Below are positions 36,647 to 47,688 of a DNA stretch of 64,000 nucleotides, piece by piece; position 1 is the stretch's first letter, and every line of letters begins with the position of its first letter. Location of the stretch: NCBI GenBank assembly GCA_020746875.1, contig JAGTJL010000006.1, positions 1,984,001-2,048,000 of the forward strand, written 5' to 3'. The notes beneath the pieces are model-generated. The model saw only the letters and a list, made by a program, of their open reading frames with translations, had not been told where the DNA came from and did no database searches. Both the position numbers and the translations under genes were made by a program. The stretch is from Rhexocercosporidium sp. MPI-PUGE-AT-0058. Its lineage: Eukaryota > Ascomycota > Leotiomycetes > Helotiales.

Positions 36647-38526
36647 AGGAAGTATACCTGTGTCACTTCTCATTCGTTTTGCATTTTGGTTCCTCTCGCA
36701 TTGCTTCCAGTGTCCTTAGTCCGCGACCAACATTGGCGGGATGGTGTTTTGGTAGTTTCTGCCGTGTTCAGGTGTAAAAGGGGCCGAGGTTGACAAAGAC
36801 AAGTTCCATTTTCCTAAAATAAAAAAAGTTACAGGGGAGGAAAGGCTTGGTTGGGATGCCCATTCGTCTGTCTGTTGTTTTACTTTTCATTTGCATGTAC
36901 CATAAACCTTATGCATTGTCGTTCTGTCGACGGAGGACTACTTGTAACGAAATCTATGATGATGGTAGAGTGTGAGTGGTAATGGCTGATGAATATGAAT
37001 ATGAATATGAATATGGAGATTAGATTGGGTAGTTGGTAGAGGTTTGGATTGAGCTGGTTGTTAATGCATAGAAGGAGAGCTTGAGCAGGTAGTAATTAGA
37101 TGATCGTGTCGATGTTCTTGTTGGGAGGTAGATACTCAATTCAATGCATCGCCCTAGACATTTCTCGTTACTCTGGTGAGACATCTTGGATTCTTAGAGA
37201 CTCATAGATAGATGGCATATTGATGTCACATACTCCAATGTTGCACGAACAGAGTTCAAATTTTTGGTATCACGTCGTCGCTCGCCCCTGAATTCTGATG
37301 ATCCATTGACCCTGGCTGCCGAACATGACATTGAAGATATCCGCATACCAACACCCAACGAATCTAAGATGTCCTACAATTGACTACGGTACTGTCCTAC
37401 ATCGAAAGAAGAACTTGACTCCGGCATTCCAAACCTTCCACGTGGGTCGTGGTCCCGGCTCGATTCGTAGCACAAACGTCCCTTGCCAAGTCTCGCTTAT
37501 TTTTATGGGGAAAGAAAACAGTTACTATGGTCCCCGAAGGGAATTATTTCCAGATTCTGATCACGGTGTTTTCGGAAGCTCTCATCATCTAGAGTAGATT
37601 CGAATTCATCGGACTTACCTATGGTAGACAGGGTCGCTGTTTATGTTCACCAGAATTCCCTGATTTTCAGTGTTGGTACCACTTTTAGATATCTTGGCGA
37701 TCCTAGCACATTGGTGGATCTAGACCTCCTCAACACTTGAAATTATATTACACCTGTGCAATCTCTCTCGTGACCTCGAATGACAACAAAAATAACGGGG
37801 CTATTGGAGCATCTTTTTCTTGAAACCGTCTAATCACTTACCTGGTCTCTGCATATCGCCGGAATCTTATCTTTATGTCCTAAGAAATTCCAACACGTGA
37901 AGAATCTAGCTTTTTACGGACCAGGCAGCAAGGATGCGACGGAGAAGGAGCGGTACGCAGCTCTTCTTGCTCAGAAGGAATCTAAACAGACTTTCTGATT
38001 AGTAACTGCGCTGTTACCCAAGCGTTTAGGAGTACTTTTACTGTGTTTGACCAAATTGGAAAGCACGTGCGAAACCATGTGATGTGGACAAGCACCACCT
38101 CCATGATATCGGCTGCACCAATGACCAAAGGGAAGGAGCCGGAAGTCTGACGAAGACCAAGCATCTTAGCGTCAGTATAAACCCTCCCTCGGTATGGAAA
38201 CCTCGTATGTTCGCTGCTTTCGCCGAATTCTCGTCTTCATCATTTTGGCCGAACATCGTTAAGCTTTGATATCTCGACTTTGATAAAATGGCATTTTCTC
38301 ACCGCAATTAACTGTTATCTCTTAGATGGGAAGAACTTTCAAAACCATGTGGTGCTCATAAATCAAGATTTTGTATTCGACTGCGTGAGCATCAAGAGAA
38401 TCAAATTATTCGGTCTGTAAATCTCCCACCCCCACACACCACCATCACTCCACGGACATGCTCCAACGAGAAGAAATAGTTTTAATATTGTGTTCAAAGC
38501 CTCACTGGTAATGTCCTCTTTAGAGT
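36647..38526. other. Intergenic region
   Basis: About 1.9 kb. It contains a GAATAT tandem at about 36991-37017 and several short frames (37325-37597 plus, 37982-38256 minus) with no motif. No supported gene or RNA. Confidence 0.45.
36991..37017 (+). repeat. (GAATAT)n microsatellite
   Basis: About four tandem copies of a 6-bp AT-rich unit in the 3' flank of the Zn2Cys6 gene. Confidence 0.8.
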
Positions 38527-39261
38527 TCATGTGCGCATCCACTCTACTACCATCCCACCATCTCTGTCGATATTGACTAGTGGTACCATGAAGGGGACCC
38601 TGATCCGAAACAAGACGGTTCTGATTCCATCCATGTACTGAAGGACAGCATCTCCGGGAGTGAGATTCACCAAATCGATGTTCTTGAGAGCATCAAGGGC
38701 CTCAACGAGCAGAGCGTAGTCAGTGAGATATCCCCCGTGAATTCCGTCATTGAGCCATTCGTCACCACCAAAGTCGACTTGGCCACCGCCCAGGCCAACA
38801 CCAAAGAATTGTTCATTGATGTGTAGATGGTAGTTGTTGATTTCGTTACCATTCAAGCCCACACTGAAGAGCTGCTCGTCTGGAAGAAAAGGATTGGCAG
38901 ATGGTAACATGTCTTGGCTGGAAGTGTCGGTGACTTGTTTCTCGGCCGTGATAATGGAATCTACGATTGGGATTGAGGCACCAGAGACTTGAGTGCCGAC
39001 ATGTTCGTCGGCATTTGCACTGCCTGGAGTTGAAACAGGGACGACAGAGTTAGGCTGCTGTTGAGCAATGTCAGTATAACTAAAGACTTGAACTGCTGTA
39101 GTGCAAATCGGATTCGATGTTGTGAGGACTCTGGAGAGAAAGTATTCGTCCACGGGACATGATACGAAGGTTAAAGAGCTAAAGTGTATGATGCAAGAAA
39201 CACGGCTTTTAGATTCGGTTCGTGGTGTTGATAGGCATAGGGAAAGACATACCGTGCTCAT
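38527..39261 (-). CDS. Small orphan protein A with a 9-nt first exon
   Basis: Two exons: 39253-39261 (Met-Ser-Thr) and 38527-39057, total 540 nt, 179 residues. The donor is GTATGTC; a CTGAC branch point lies 14 nt before the CAACAG acceptor, and phase is preserved, so the model is well supported although the unspliced frame is also open. The product is acidic and has no Cys-rich, signal-peptide or membrane pattern. It has 'DEQLFSVGLNGNEINN', a Gly-rich 'FFGVGLGGGQVDFGGDEW' and the C-terminal 'LLVEALDALKNIDLVNL' plus 'VNIDRDGGMVVEWMRT'. I recognise no family. It shares layout, orientation and weak motif similarity with the gene at 41202-41742. Confidence 0.6.
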   Translation of the reverse strand: MSTVCLSLCLSTPRTESKSRVSCIIHFSSLTFVSCPVDEYFLSRVLTTSNPICTTAVQVFSYTDIAQQQPNSVVPVSTPGSANADEHVGTQVSGASIPIVDSIITAEKQVTDTSSQDMLPSANPFLPDEQLFSVGLNGNEINNYHLHINEQFFGVGLGGGQVDFGGDEWLNDGIHGGYLTDYALLVEALDALKNIDLVNLTPGDAVLQYMDGIRTVLFRIRVPFMVPLVNIDRDGGMVVEWMRT

Positions 39262-39713
39262 GTTGTCGACGTATCCGCGAACGTTTGTATCGATGGTAAC
39301 TTCGAGGAGTTTAGAGATTCAGTGGGTAGCTAGTCTCTGTTGTGATGGAAGTAGATGGCCTCTACTCGAGAGGTTGAGGTGTTTATATAGAAGTCATCTT
39401 TGCTTCTCGTTGAAGGCCTGTACTCCATCCCACCCGTACTGTTTGGTCGCCGTCACTTCAAATTTTTGCGGCAACAGATTTCTGATTCTTAGAATCTAGG
39501 AACTGGAGTCGTGAAAGCAGAATCCTAGAACGAGATCCCAGAACTGGGATCCGGGAAGCGTTTCTCGAGACTTTGTCGAGGCGTCAGGGATGGCAAGAAC
39601 CGTTGAGCTAATTACTCAGAAGCCAATTAATTCAAGGGGGGAGAGAGAGGGGGGGTGGGTGTTGGTGTACAGCTGTATTGTTTGTTAGGGATTACATTCT
39701 GTGCCTGAGGATC

Positions 39714-39744
39714 GAAGTCCGCCCAACCTTTCTGGGCGGACTTC
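39714..39744. repeat. Perfect 12-bp inverted repeat with 7-nt loop
   Basis: The arm GAAGTCCGCCCA (39714-39725) is followed by a 7-nt spacer and its exact reverse complement (39733-39744). The GC-rich stem would fold stably in DNA or RNA. Confidence 0.9.
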
Positions 39745-39823
39745 TACTTGTTGTTTTGTGTCCCAGTGAGAAAGCTGCATTCGATCCCTGCAAGTTCATG
39801 AGCGGGGATAGAACAAGGATAGC

Positions 39824-39852
39824 CTCAGGGATCCCAAACCAAAATCCCTGAG
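39824..39852. repeat. Perfect 9-bp inverted repeat
   Basis: CTCAGGGAT at 39824-39832 is mirrored by ATCCCTGAG at 39844-39852 across an 11-nt spacer, about 80 bp from the previous hairpin. Confidence 0.85.
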
Positions 39853-41201
39853 CGCCACGAAAGTCAATCAACTTTGACGTGACTGGCCATTGCACCACGG
39901 CATCTTCTCCACGTTCAAGACTGTGGCTGCTGGAGGGTTTGAAGAGGCGTACAAGGATACTTCAAGGATGTTACAAGGACTTCAGGGATCTCATAGGGTT
40001 GTTTTGAAAGAAGCCATAATCAGTACGGCTGGGGCTCACTTGACTTGTGAGTGGAAGGTTCTCAACTACACAGGTACAGCCTTGACAAGCCAAGATAGCT
40101 GGGATCTTATCCCTGTGAGCTAGGATTCGGTCGGCATCTTTGATGTGGCCACAGATGGATTTCCAGAAACGCAGATCTTGATTTCCAGATCTTAGAGATG
40201 GATATCACGGAACCTCGAGATAGGCTGCTCGAAGACAGGTCCCAATAAGCCGATTGGCTGGACTTCAAAGACGGACGAAGGATACCGGAAGGATAGAGTC
40301 AATCAGCTGTGGCGATGATGAAAGCTCATGTCACTAGCGAGTTCCAAACAATACAAAAAAGTTGGAGATTTTTCAAACCTTGAAGCTCTTGAACTTTCGA
40401 GTAACGACAACTAGTTCCAATTGATGGAGAAGATTCGTATACTCAAACAGAGAGGATAACAACATAAGTCACGACACATCTTCGAGACCTTGAATGAGGA
40501 TCTGCCAGATTCGGCGAATGCAGAGTTTAGCGCTGCACGCTGCAGGCGCAGCAAATATACTTTGAGATCGACCCCTCCATCACGACTTATGCGCCCTGGG
40601 AGCCTTTTCTGGCTCTTCAACAACCAACATCTTGCTGTAGCCTTGGCATTCTCAGGGTCTACAAGATCCCCCGCCGTCTGTGTAGGCATCTCGAGTCCTT
40701 TTGTCCGTTCCGAAAGATGGTCACGTGTGTCGTTTATTGACTTCGTGGTTTTATACCCAAGCACTTGAAAGGCACTGCATGTCCTCTGATGCTGCGTCGA
40801 AAGGCTATCGATAAAACTACCTGTAGCTGTCTACTAATATGTACAACAACTTCTACCTCATTCTGATTTGAGCTTTCGGGATATTGGCCTGGGAAGGACT
40901 TTGAAATTCCTAATGACAATTACACTTCTGACTCGGACAAGTTCTAGAAATCAAGTTTCTGCTAAAGAATCATGAATTTGGCTATCACATCGCATTTTTG
41001 GGCATCTTCGAGACATCTATGGCCTGAAGGTTGAGAGCATAAGTTTCATGATCAAATATCGGAGATCATTCATTGCGAATTGTATAGAAAGAAGCTATGA
41101 TAAACTGGAGGCGCTATCTGACAAGAGCAATGCTTTTCAAGATGAACAAAAAACAAAGATCCCTCCAATAGCCCTGTTAAAACCCACATACGAAGTCCTT
41201 T

Positions 41202-41742
41202 TTAATCACGTCCCTGCCGATGATTGAACTCTGCGTATGAGAATAATCCCATCCATTGTATTCCAACCTTGATATCCGTTCCAGCAGGCCCTTTGAGCTC
41301 CATATGTCTGCCGTCCAGATTGATCGTGCAGATCGATTGTTGGTCCGCGGAGGGATGGGTGACCTGCTCCGAGGCGACTTCATAAATGTTGCGCCCGTCC
41401 TCTTTGGCAGCAGTCCTGCTGTTGTTGCAATTTCCTCCTTGTGTTTCTAGGCCATAGAAAAGCATATTTTCTTCTTCGACTGTCATCGGAGCAGCTTCTG
41501 TGGATGTTGAGTTCTGGGAATCGAGCCTGCTGGTATCCATGGACCGACCCTCTGTCGCCGAGGGGGCATTATTTTGTTGCGCAGTCGAGTCAGGAAACAC
41601 CCTCAAGCTTTGAAGGAATTCTTCGTAAGAGGGAGTAGGTGACTAAGAAGAGGAAATTAGCTCCACGAATTTGATCTGGGAGTGTATGGGTTGGCTGGGT
41701 TCTCCACAGGTATGCAGCGGTCCTTGAACATACTTGAGCCAT
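41202..41742 (-). CDS. Small orphan protein B with a 9-nt first exon
   Basis: Exons 41734-41742 (Met-Ala-Gln) and 41202-41642 sum to 450 nt, 149 residues. The donor GTATGTTC and the pyrimidine-rich TTTCCTCTTCTTAG acceptor are strong, and the join reads 'MAQSPTPSYEEFLQSLRVFP'. The middle is Ser/Thr/Asn-rich, with 'TVEEENMLFYGLETQGGNCNN', followed by 'CTINLDGRHMELKGPAGTDIKVG'. No known domain. Compared with orphan A at 38527-39261, it has the same strand, the same three-codon first exon, and two loosely matching blocks: Glu-x-x-Leu-Phe..Gly-Leu..Asn-Asn, and a C-terminal Asn-Leu/Ile-Asp..Trp-Met. They may be diverged tandem duplicates. Confidence 0.6.
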
Positions 41743-43242
41743 GACCGAAGGGGAAGAGTCTATGGAGCGTGGTTGGCAAAGTGAGTGAAGATCGAGGGGA
41801 CCAGATGAGGATGGTCAGGTAGGAACAACAAGACGAACGAAATCTTTGAATGTCTCGAATATAAAACAGGACATAAAGCTGATGATTTGAGTAGAGAAGA
41901 AATTCCCTAACTGTGACTGACAACCTGCACTCAGTTGACAACTTTAAAGGAAGAATACCGAAAATACTTATAGGATGGGGAAGATAGGGAACCCAAAGAA
42001 TTCACCAACAGCAGCTTATCCAGAAGCCAAAACAAGCAGATGCTCGAATATGAAATGGAGGAAAGCCAGAAATGGCTGTGAAGAAACGTCAAACCATGAG
42101 AACGAAGAACCGTAACTGTAGCGAGGTCGAACGACTTGCAGGAGTAAACAGGAAGAGGGTAGCCACCTTAAGTAGACGCCAGAATAAGCTGTTGGGTGGC
42201 AGCAAAGGCGGAAGCCAATTCAAATTGCGCGTGGAAGAGGGGTATGCCAGACGCTAGCCCCCACAAAATGATAGACGGACTGGGGAAGAAGAGCAGAGCC
42301 CAAACCTTAGGTAAGTAAGCAGCTAACAAGTAACATGTGATACTTGATTCGGCTCGCCCTAGCTGCATCTCTCGGAGCTAGTACGAAAGTACAGTACGAA
42401 GTACGGGTAAAGATTGGGCTCACCGTCTTTGGCAGGACAGGGGAATTTGAGTGTTTAGCTAGTTCGACCCACGTTCTGTCTGCCCAGGGCGGTCAGCCAA
42501 ACTTTACTTTCCCCCGGCAGCTCCGTACGTCTGTATTCAATGAAGCTCATCGACTTAGTGAGAGAGCCGGCCCGACGGCACAGCAATGGCAGCACTTATG
42601 CTTTGGGTAAGTCCTCTAGGCCTGGAAAAAGTCTAGAGGTGGGTTAGTAACTGCACGTTTGAGAAAGTTTTAGGGCATACGCCTAAATAAGAGTAACTAA
42701 GCTAATGCTTCTTTGAAATATACTTTGTAAGAAGCTCTGCCCCTCTTCACGGAAGGCCAGCGGTTATCTTTTGGTCCCGGTTGGCCTTGGCACTTCTTTC
42801 GTCCCTTGCATGCACAGCCACAACACGTAAACAAATCTATGAAACTTACATCAAAATATCCCCCTCCTATTAAGGAGCAGAATTGTACTTTTTTCCATTA
42901 AATCTAGATTTGTTTTGCAAAAGTTATGTAGTGTTGAAGTTGGGTGTTCTGGGGGGGGGGGGGGGGGGGGGGGGTCCTTTGTCAGCAGGGGACAAAAGAT
43001 CACTGCTGTACTTCCGCGAAGTTGGTGACGAAATTATGGGTCTTACTACATCTCGCTAACCCTCCCCTCAAATCATCCGAATTTTTGAAATCTTACTTCA
43101 CTTATTGACTTCACTTGGAGTCCGTATGGAGATGAAGCCAATAGATGGCTGGAACCTCTGAATAGGGAAATCAAACGCATTCTATTGACTGATGTCAATC
43201 CCCCCATGTACTCCACCCTACACAAAACATAAGATCTAAACC
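41743..43242. other. Intergenic region with a long G homopolymer
   Basis: About 1.5 kb between orphan gene B and the 3' end of the NADPH oxidase gene. It includes the G24 tract listed separately. Small frames (42072-42257, 42344-42610) have no support. Confidence 0.45.
42951..42974 (+). repeat. G24 homopolymer
   Basis: Twenty-four consecutive G bases. The run can form G-quadruplexes and is prone to slippage in replication, sequencing and assembly, so its true length is uncertain. Confidence 0.9.
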
Positions 43243-45774
43243 CTAACCAAACACCTCCATCATAAAATGGTACTCGATATAACTCTCGTCCTCCCTCGCT
43301 CTCCGCGTCAGAATCTGACATCTATCCGCGAGTTCATACCCAATAGGAGGCGCCCCACAGAAGAACACACCAACTTTCCGCTTCTTGATATGGATACCCT
43401 TCTCGCCCATCTCTTTGTACCACTTTAACATACTCTCATAATGCTCATCCATAATCTTCGCCAGATCCGGCCGTCCAAAGTGCGTCTTGTTCAGCAAGCC
43501 GGTCAGAGGAGACGCAGGATGCTCTTCAGTCCGGTGGCATTCGAGGAGGAAGCGGAAGATGTGTGTTGAGAGGTTCTTTCGCTTCTGCGTCACGTGCGTG
43601 TAAATGTTGACGTCGAGATGGGGATGAGGGTCGTTTTCGTGCATGCTGGCAGATCTCGAGACTTGGTTGAGGAGATCCGAGAACCACAAGAGCGCATTTC
43701 TGTTCTTGACCATCCAGTGGAAGTCTACTCGCCTGAAGCGGCCCTTTCGGTAGCCTACAGGGCCCTTCTCATTTGATTCTGAGTTGCTATCAGAGTGGCC
43801 GTGAGTGTGTAGATGTTCGTCTCTGGCTTGCATGTCGGCCAGAATGCCACTGAAAGGAGTAACGCCGATGCCGCTTCCAATGATAATAGCTTGGTCGAAA
43901 TCGTAGAATCGCTGAGCAGGGGCTCCGAAAGGGCCATCCACTCCGATCTGGATCTGCTGAGGTCCGTCCTTTGCAAAATCTCGTAGTTGTCCAGTCCAGT
44001 CTCCATCAGTTTTGATGTGCACCTGCATCTCGTTGCCGATACACGTAGAAACCGTGAAGGGATGCCACTGAAATATCGATATCTTGGGGACTTGGATGAA
44101 GACGTACTGCCCAGCTTTATACGGCCAATACTGGTAATTCGGGACTTTGACAGTGATTGCAACTGTCTCGGCGTCCAGGATCTCAATCTTTGCTGGCATA
44201 TGGAGGAAACCGTTGATTATTCGAGTTCCTCTTTCAATCAACACCACAAGAGTCGGGAAAGCCAGCCAATACCCCAGCATGGGAAATTGGAGGAGCGCAG
44301 CTGTTCCATGAGCGCAAAGCAGGCCGATGATGGGAAACATGAGAAGGTCTAGATTGCCCATGGAGTTAGCTGTTGCTTAGTCTGGGATACTGTGGAAGGA
44401 GGGCAAGTTTCATGTCTCAAGTAGTTTTTGGGTCGTGCAAAAGGGGAAATATACGGGTTTGGAGCACCTACGGCCAAGTTGGAAAATCTCGTAGCTCTTC
44501 TTCCTAACCATAGGCATACTCAACAGCGCCAAAATATAGAAGAGTCCAAGCGCAGTGATCCCACTCCAACCAGGAAGAGTCGAAACGTATGCTCGATATG
44601 GTTTTGGAACAGCATCGGGGCCGAGGAGTGCTGCTACATATTCTTGATGGGCTGTTCGACTACCGTAGAGGAAGGATCTAAAACCTCCGGTCAGGGAGAA
44701 TTCCAAAGGCACGATCCAAAGCCACATACCCAGTCAAGTGTCCGATCGCATGTAGCGAGGCAAAACTAATTACCACACAGCTGATGATAATGTGAAAGCT
44801 CTGGCTTAGATCCCAGTTGATAAACCGTGACTTTCAAGGATTTTAGCATGTGTATTTCTCAACGTCTCGAGACAGAACAAGGGATCCGATTTGGGATCTC
44901 AGCCTGTAGAATGTTTCAGGGCATGGGGAACATACTAGGTAATAGGACTTTCTAGCAAACGTAGAAACGTATCTTGACATAGATAAGATGAGAAAGAAGC
45001 TAGTGTGTGTTAGGTCGTGAAATCACTTTACTCGTCGGCGAACCCCGAAGATAACTTTGAGGTCGACTTAAATCCTGACCCCTAATCTTCATGATCCAAG
45101 GATTTCGCCGACGCATAGAGATCCGAAGGGCTTACAGAGTTGGGTATCTATATTGTCAGATCGTCGGTCGTGTTCAAAGGGTTTTGACTGACTTACAGAA
45201 TTCCAGCTGATGTCTTCGCCATCACAACGCCCCAGCCAAGTGCCTAAAGCCAATTAGATACCCGAAGGGGACTTTCGCCCAAAATGCACTTCGAGGAGCT
45301 TACATGTCGATATTGCATTTGAGTAACATATTTGACACACTGCCAGGTCCCAAATGCGATTTGCATCGCCACAACAAGTCCAACGAACAGAACCTCAGGC
45401 CCGCGAACTGACCAATAAGCTCGGATCTTTCGCCCAATACCGATCTCCTTCATGAACTCCTTATGTTCATCCTCAGCTTTCTTATCAGGCTCCATAGAAG
45501 GAACTTTCCATCCTCTGACGATCTTCGCGAAATCATCCCGGCCGATCTGGTTCTTGTCCATTCCAATCACACTTCTGAGGAACGCATGTCTCTGCGTATC
45601 ATCTCGGTCCTTATGGTGAAGATTATGAGGCTTTGCCTCTGGCGCGATTTCTTTGTGGACCTGGTCGAGTTTGAACTCTACTTCGTCGTATTCGATATGG
45701 CCATTGTTGTTTTTGTCTAAGTCGTTGATGAACTCCTTCACTTCTTTCTCGGACAGGAAATGCTCATCGGCCAT
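43243..45774 (-). CDS. noxC: NADPH oxidase with N-terminal EF-hand (NoxC/Nox5-like)
   Basis: Membrane enzyme that passes electrons from NADPH through FAD and two hemes to oxygen, making superoxide; the EF-hand suggests calcium control. Seven exons (45304-45774, 45197-45243, 45136-45147, 44936-44999, 44730-44830, 44472-44677 and 43243-44348) sum to 2007 nt, 668 residues. The EF loop is at residues 20-31 (Asp20, Asn22, Asn24, Gly25, Ile27, Glu31, canonical); a second, degenerate loop lies near 95. The heme helices give 'FHIIISCVVISFASLHAIGH' and 'HLLMFPIIGLLCAHGTAAL', with paired histidines. The FAD motif is HPFTVST, and the NADPH motifs are GSGIGVTPF and 'VFFCGAPPIGYELADRC'. The C-terminus ends 'YHFMMEVFG', a variant of the usual Phe ending. 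Exon 3 is only 12 nt. A ferric reductase is the alternative, but the EF-hand and heme layout favour Nox. Confidence 0.88.
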
Positions 45775-46422
45775 TGTTTTGTTGGGAAATTTATCTGGGC
45801 TGCCAGAGTAGAGATACACATGGCGATGACTTGTTCATATATTTATCCTAAGTATTTTTGTTCGAGCCTAGCACTTGGCTCATGTACAGTACGTAGGCCC
45901 AGTCGATCCCAAGCCAAAAGTCTTGAGCGCGAAGTGCATATTGTCTTAGCCTATCATCAGGCCACAATTGAGTGTAGTGTAAGTCTTCAAGTCTGGTGCA
46001 GCGATAGTTGTTCGTGCTAGCACCCAAATTTCAAGCCAAAAAATCTCCCCATGTTGATTCACGAACGTCATTTGCACGTGCCCAGACTACAGCCAAGACC
46101 CGTTGAGAAATCCAGACTTTCAGCCAAGGCTTCAAGACTTTATTCTCTCGAAAGGATATTGAATGCTAACCCTTCCAAGTAAAGCTGCAGAACCCGAAGG
46201 GATCCCAATGATTTCCTGAAACACACGGCACCGGCAGTCCAGGTGTTGTACACCATTCACAATGCCGGAATAAAGTACGATCATTTTTTTGATTTCTATT
46301 TTTGACTGAGCTCATGTTCATGATGCCAAGTTCTGGAGTACAACCTGCCAAATGGCAAGAGATCGCAAAAGCCCGCGATGTCTCCCAACCGTGCCCCCGA
46401 CCCATGCATTCAATCAGACTCT
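45775..46422. other. Intergenic region
   Basis: About 650 bp holding the promoter of the NADPH oxidase gene and the 3' end of cpc-2. No supported feature. Confidence 0.45.
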
Positions 46423-47688
46423 CTAAGCTCTCGACATAACACCCCAAGCACGAATGATGTTGTCGGTGTAACCAGCGAACAAAGTCTGTCCATCTCCGCT
46501 CCATGCCAAGCTGACGCACTCTGGCTCTCTGCTCTTCTTGCCAACGGCCTGGAACTCTGGCTTCAACTCATCAACCTTGCTCTTCTTCTCCAAATCGAAG
46601 ATGATGATGCTGCTGGAGGTGGCGGCGCAAAGCCAGTATCTGTTGGGAGAGAAAACGAGGGCGTGGATCTCATCGCCAGCATTCAAGGAGTAGAGGTGCT
46701 TCGACTCGTTCAAGTCCCAGAGCATGGTAGTTCCATCCTTGCCACCTGAAGCGCAGAGAGATCCGTCGGGGGAAATGGTAACAGTATTGATGTAGCCAGT
46801 GTGTCCGATGTGGTCGGTTTGCAATCTGCATGAAGCGAGCTCCCAGACCTGATCATACGAGGTTAGCTAGTTCTCCATGATAGAAATGCGCGCTTTGAAT
46901 TGGAACGTGCGAGATTCTTTAATCAGAGCATATGGTGATGGTTTGTCTCATGGCCTGGTCTCCCAGGCTCTGAAGTAGCAAATACTTTATAAGTTGCGTA
47001 GCATCATATGAATCTCGCATGTCCGTATCTGAGCCGCAGACCGAAGTATTCCTCACCTTGACGAGCTTGTCCCATCCACTGCTGACAATGACTGGGTTCT
47101 GTGGGTTCGGGCTGAATCGAACGCAGGAAACCCAATCGGCGTGTCCCTTCTCAGTGATGGTGAACTTGCAGTCACCGAGAGTGTTCCAAAGCTTGATTGT
47201 GCGATCGCGGGATCCAGAAACGATTTGTCTGTTGTCGGCAGAGAAGGAGACAGACAAAACATCGTTGGTGTGTCCAACAAATCGGCGGGTGGTGGTACCG
47301 GTTGCAAGCTCCCAGAGGCGGAGAGTCTTGTCCCAAGAGGCAGAGAGAGCGTAAGCACCGTCGGAGGAGATGACAACGTCGGAAACGATATGGCTGTGTC
47401 CGTGAAGAGATCGCTTTGGGTATCCGTAGGAGCTTTCATCGCGGGTCAGCGACCAGACAATGATCGTCTTATCTCTTGATCCTGAGATGAGGACTGTAAA
47501 AGTTAGCAGAAGCTCGAGACCGAACGTGGAGAGGAAGAATGCGAAGATGTTGAAGAGGAGGACATTGCCGGGAATGGAGGGGCTTCGGGGAAAGACGTAC
47601 TGTTTGGGTTCTCCAGAGAGGTCGCGAGGGACGTAACCCATCCGCTGTGGCCCTCAAGGGTGCCCTTGAGAATGAGTTGCTCGGTCAT
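46423..47688 (-). CDS. cpc-2: RACK1/Cpc2, WD-repeat protein of the 40S ribosome
   Basis: Seven-bladed WD40 scaffold on the 40S subunit; it takes part in translation control (cross-pathway control in fungi), kinase anchoring and ribosome quality control. Exons 47601-47688, 47057-47493 and 46423-46848 sum to 951 nt, 316 residues, exactly the expected size. The start is '[23 protein letters not shown]', and joins give '[18 protein letters not shown]' and '[20 protein letters not shown]'. Blades end in the usual Trp-Asp-like pairs ('[13 protein letters not shown]', '[12 protein letters not shown]', '[13 protein letters not shown]'). The conserved Arg-Asp-Lys of blade 1 and '[17 protein letters not shown]' near the end are diagnostic. 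The 208-nt second intron (46849-47056) contains a C/D snoRNA. Confidence 0.97.
46908..47019 (-). ncRNA. Intronic C/D box snoRNA, U24 (snR24)-like
   Basis: Lies wholly within intron 2 of cpc-2, same strand. A perfect 10-bp terminal stem (TGCGAGATTC at the 5' side, GAATCTCGCA at the 3' side) brackets box C (ATGATGC, 47001-47007 complement; one mismatch to RUGAUGA) and box D (CTGA, 46923-46926 complement). An 11-nt element TATTTGCTACT (46974-46984 complement) can pair with the conserved large-subunit rRNA segment AGUAGCAAAUA, the known target region of U24. In budding yeast snR24/U24 sits in an intron of ASC1, the RACK1 orthologue, so both host and guide agree. The D' box next to the guide is degenerate, and the second U24 guide is not obvious. 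The U24 identity is an inference from one guide plus host synteny. Confidence 0.8.

Larger units (their letters stand above)
39262..41201. other. Intergenic region between two orphan genes, hairpin-rich
   Basis: About 1.9 kb. The left third (39530-40110) has several short inverted repeats and an unusual density of GGGATC/GATCCC words (see the separate hairpin entries). The frame at 39890-40123 is open but shows no domain. It may contain remains of a small transposon; no terminal repeats or target duplication could be fixed by eye. Confidence 0.4.

Noticed and set aside
46919..47019. Extra C-terminal coding of RACK1 in the long intron
   Set aside because: The open frame across the intron is chance. 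The spliced product has exactly 316 residues, and the intron instead contains the snoRNA.
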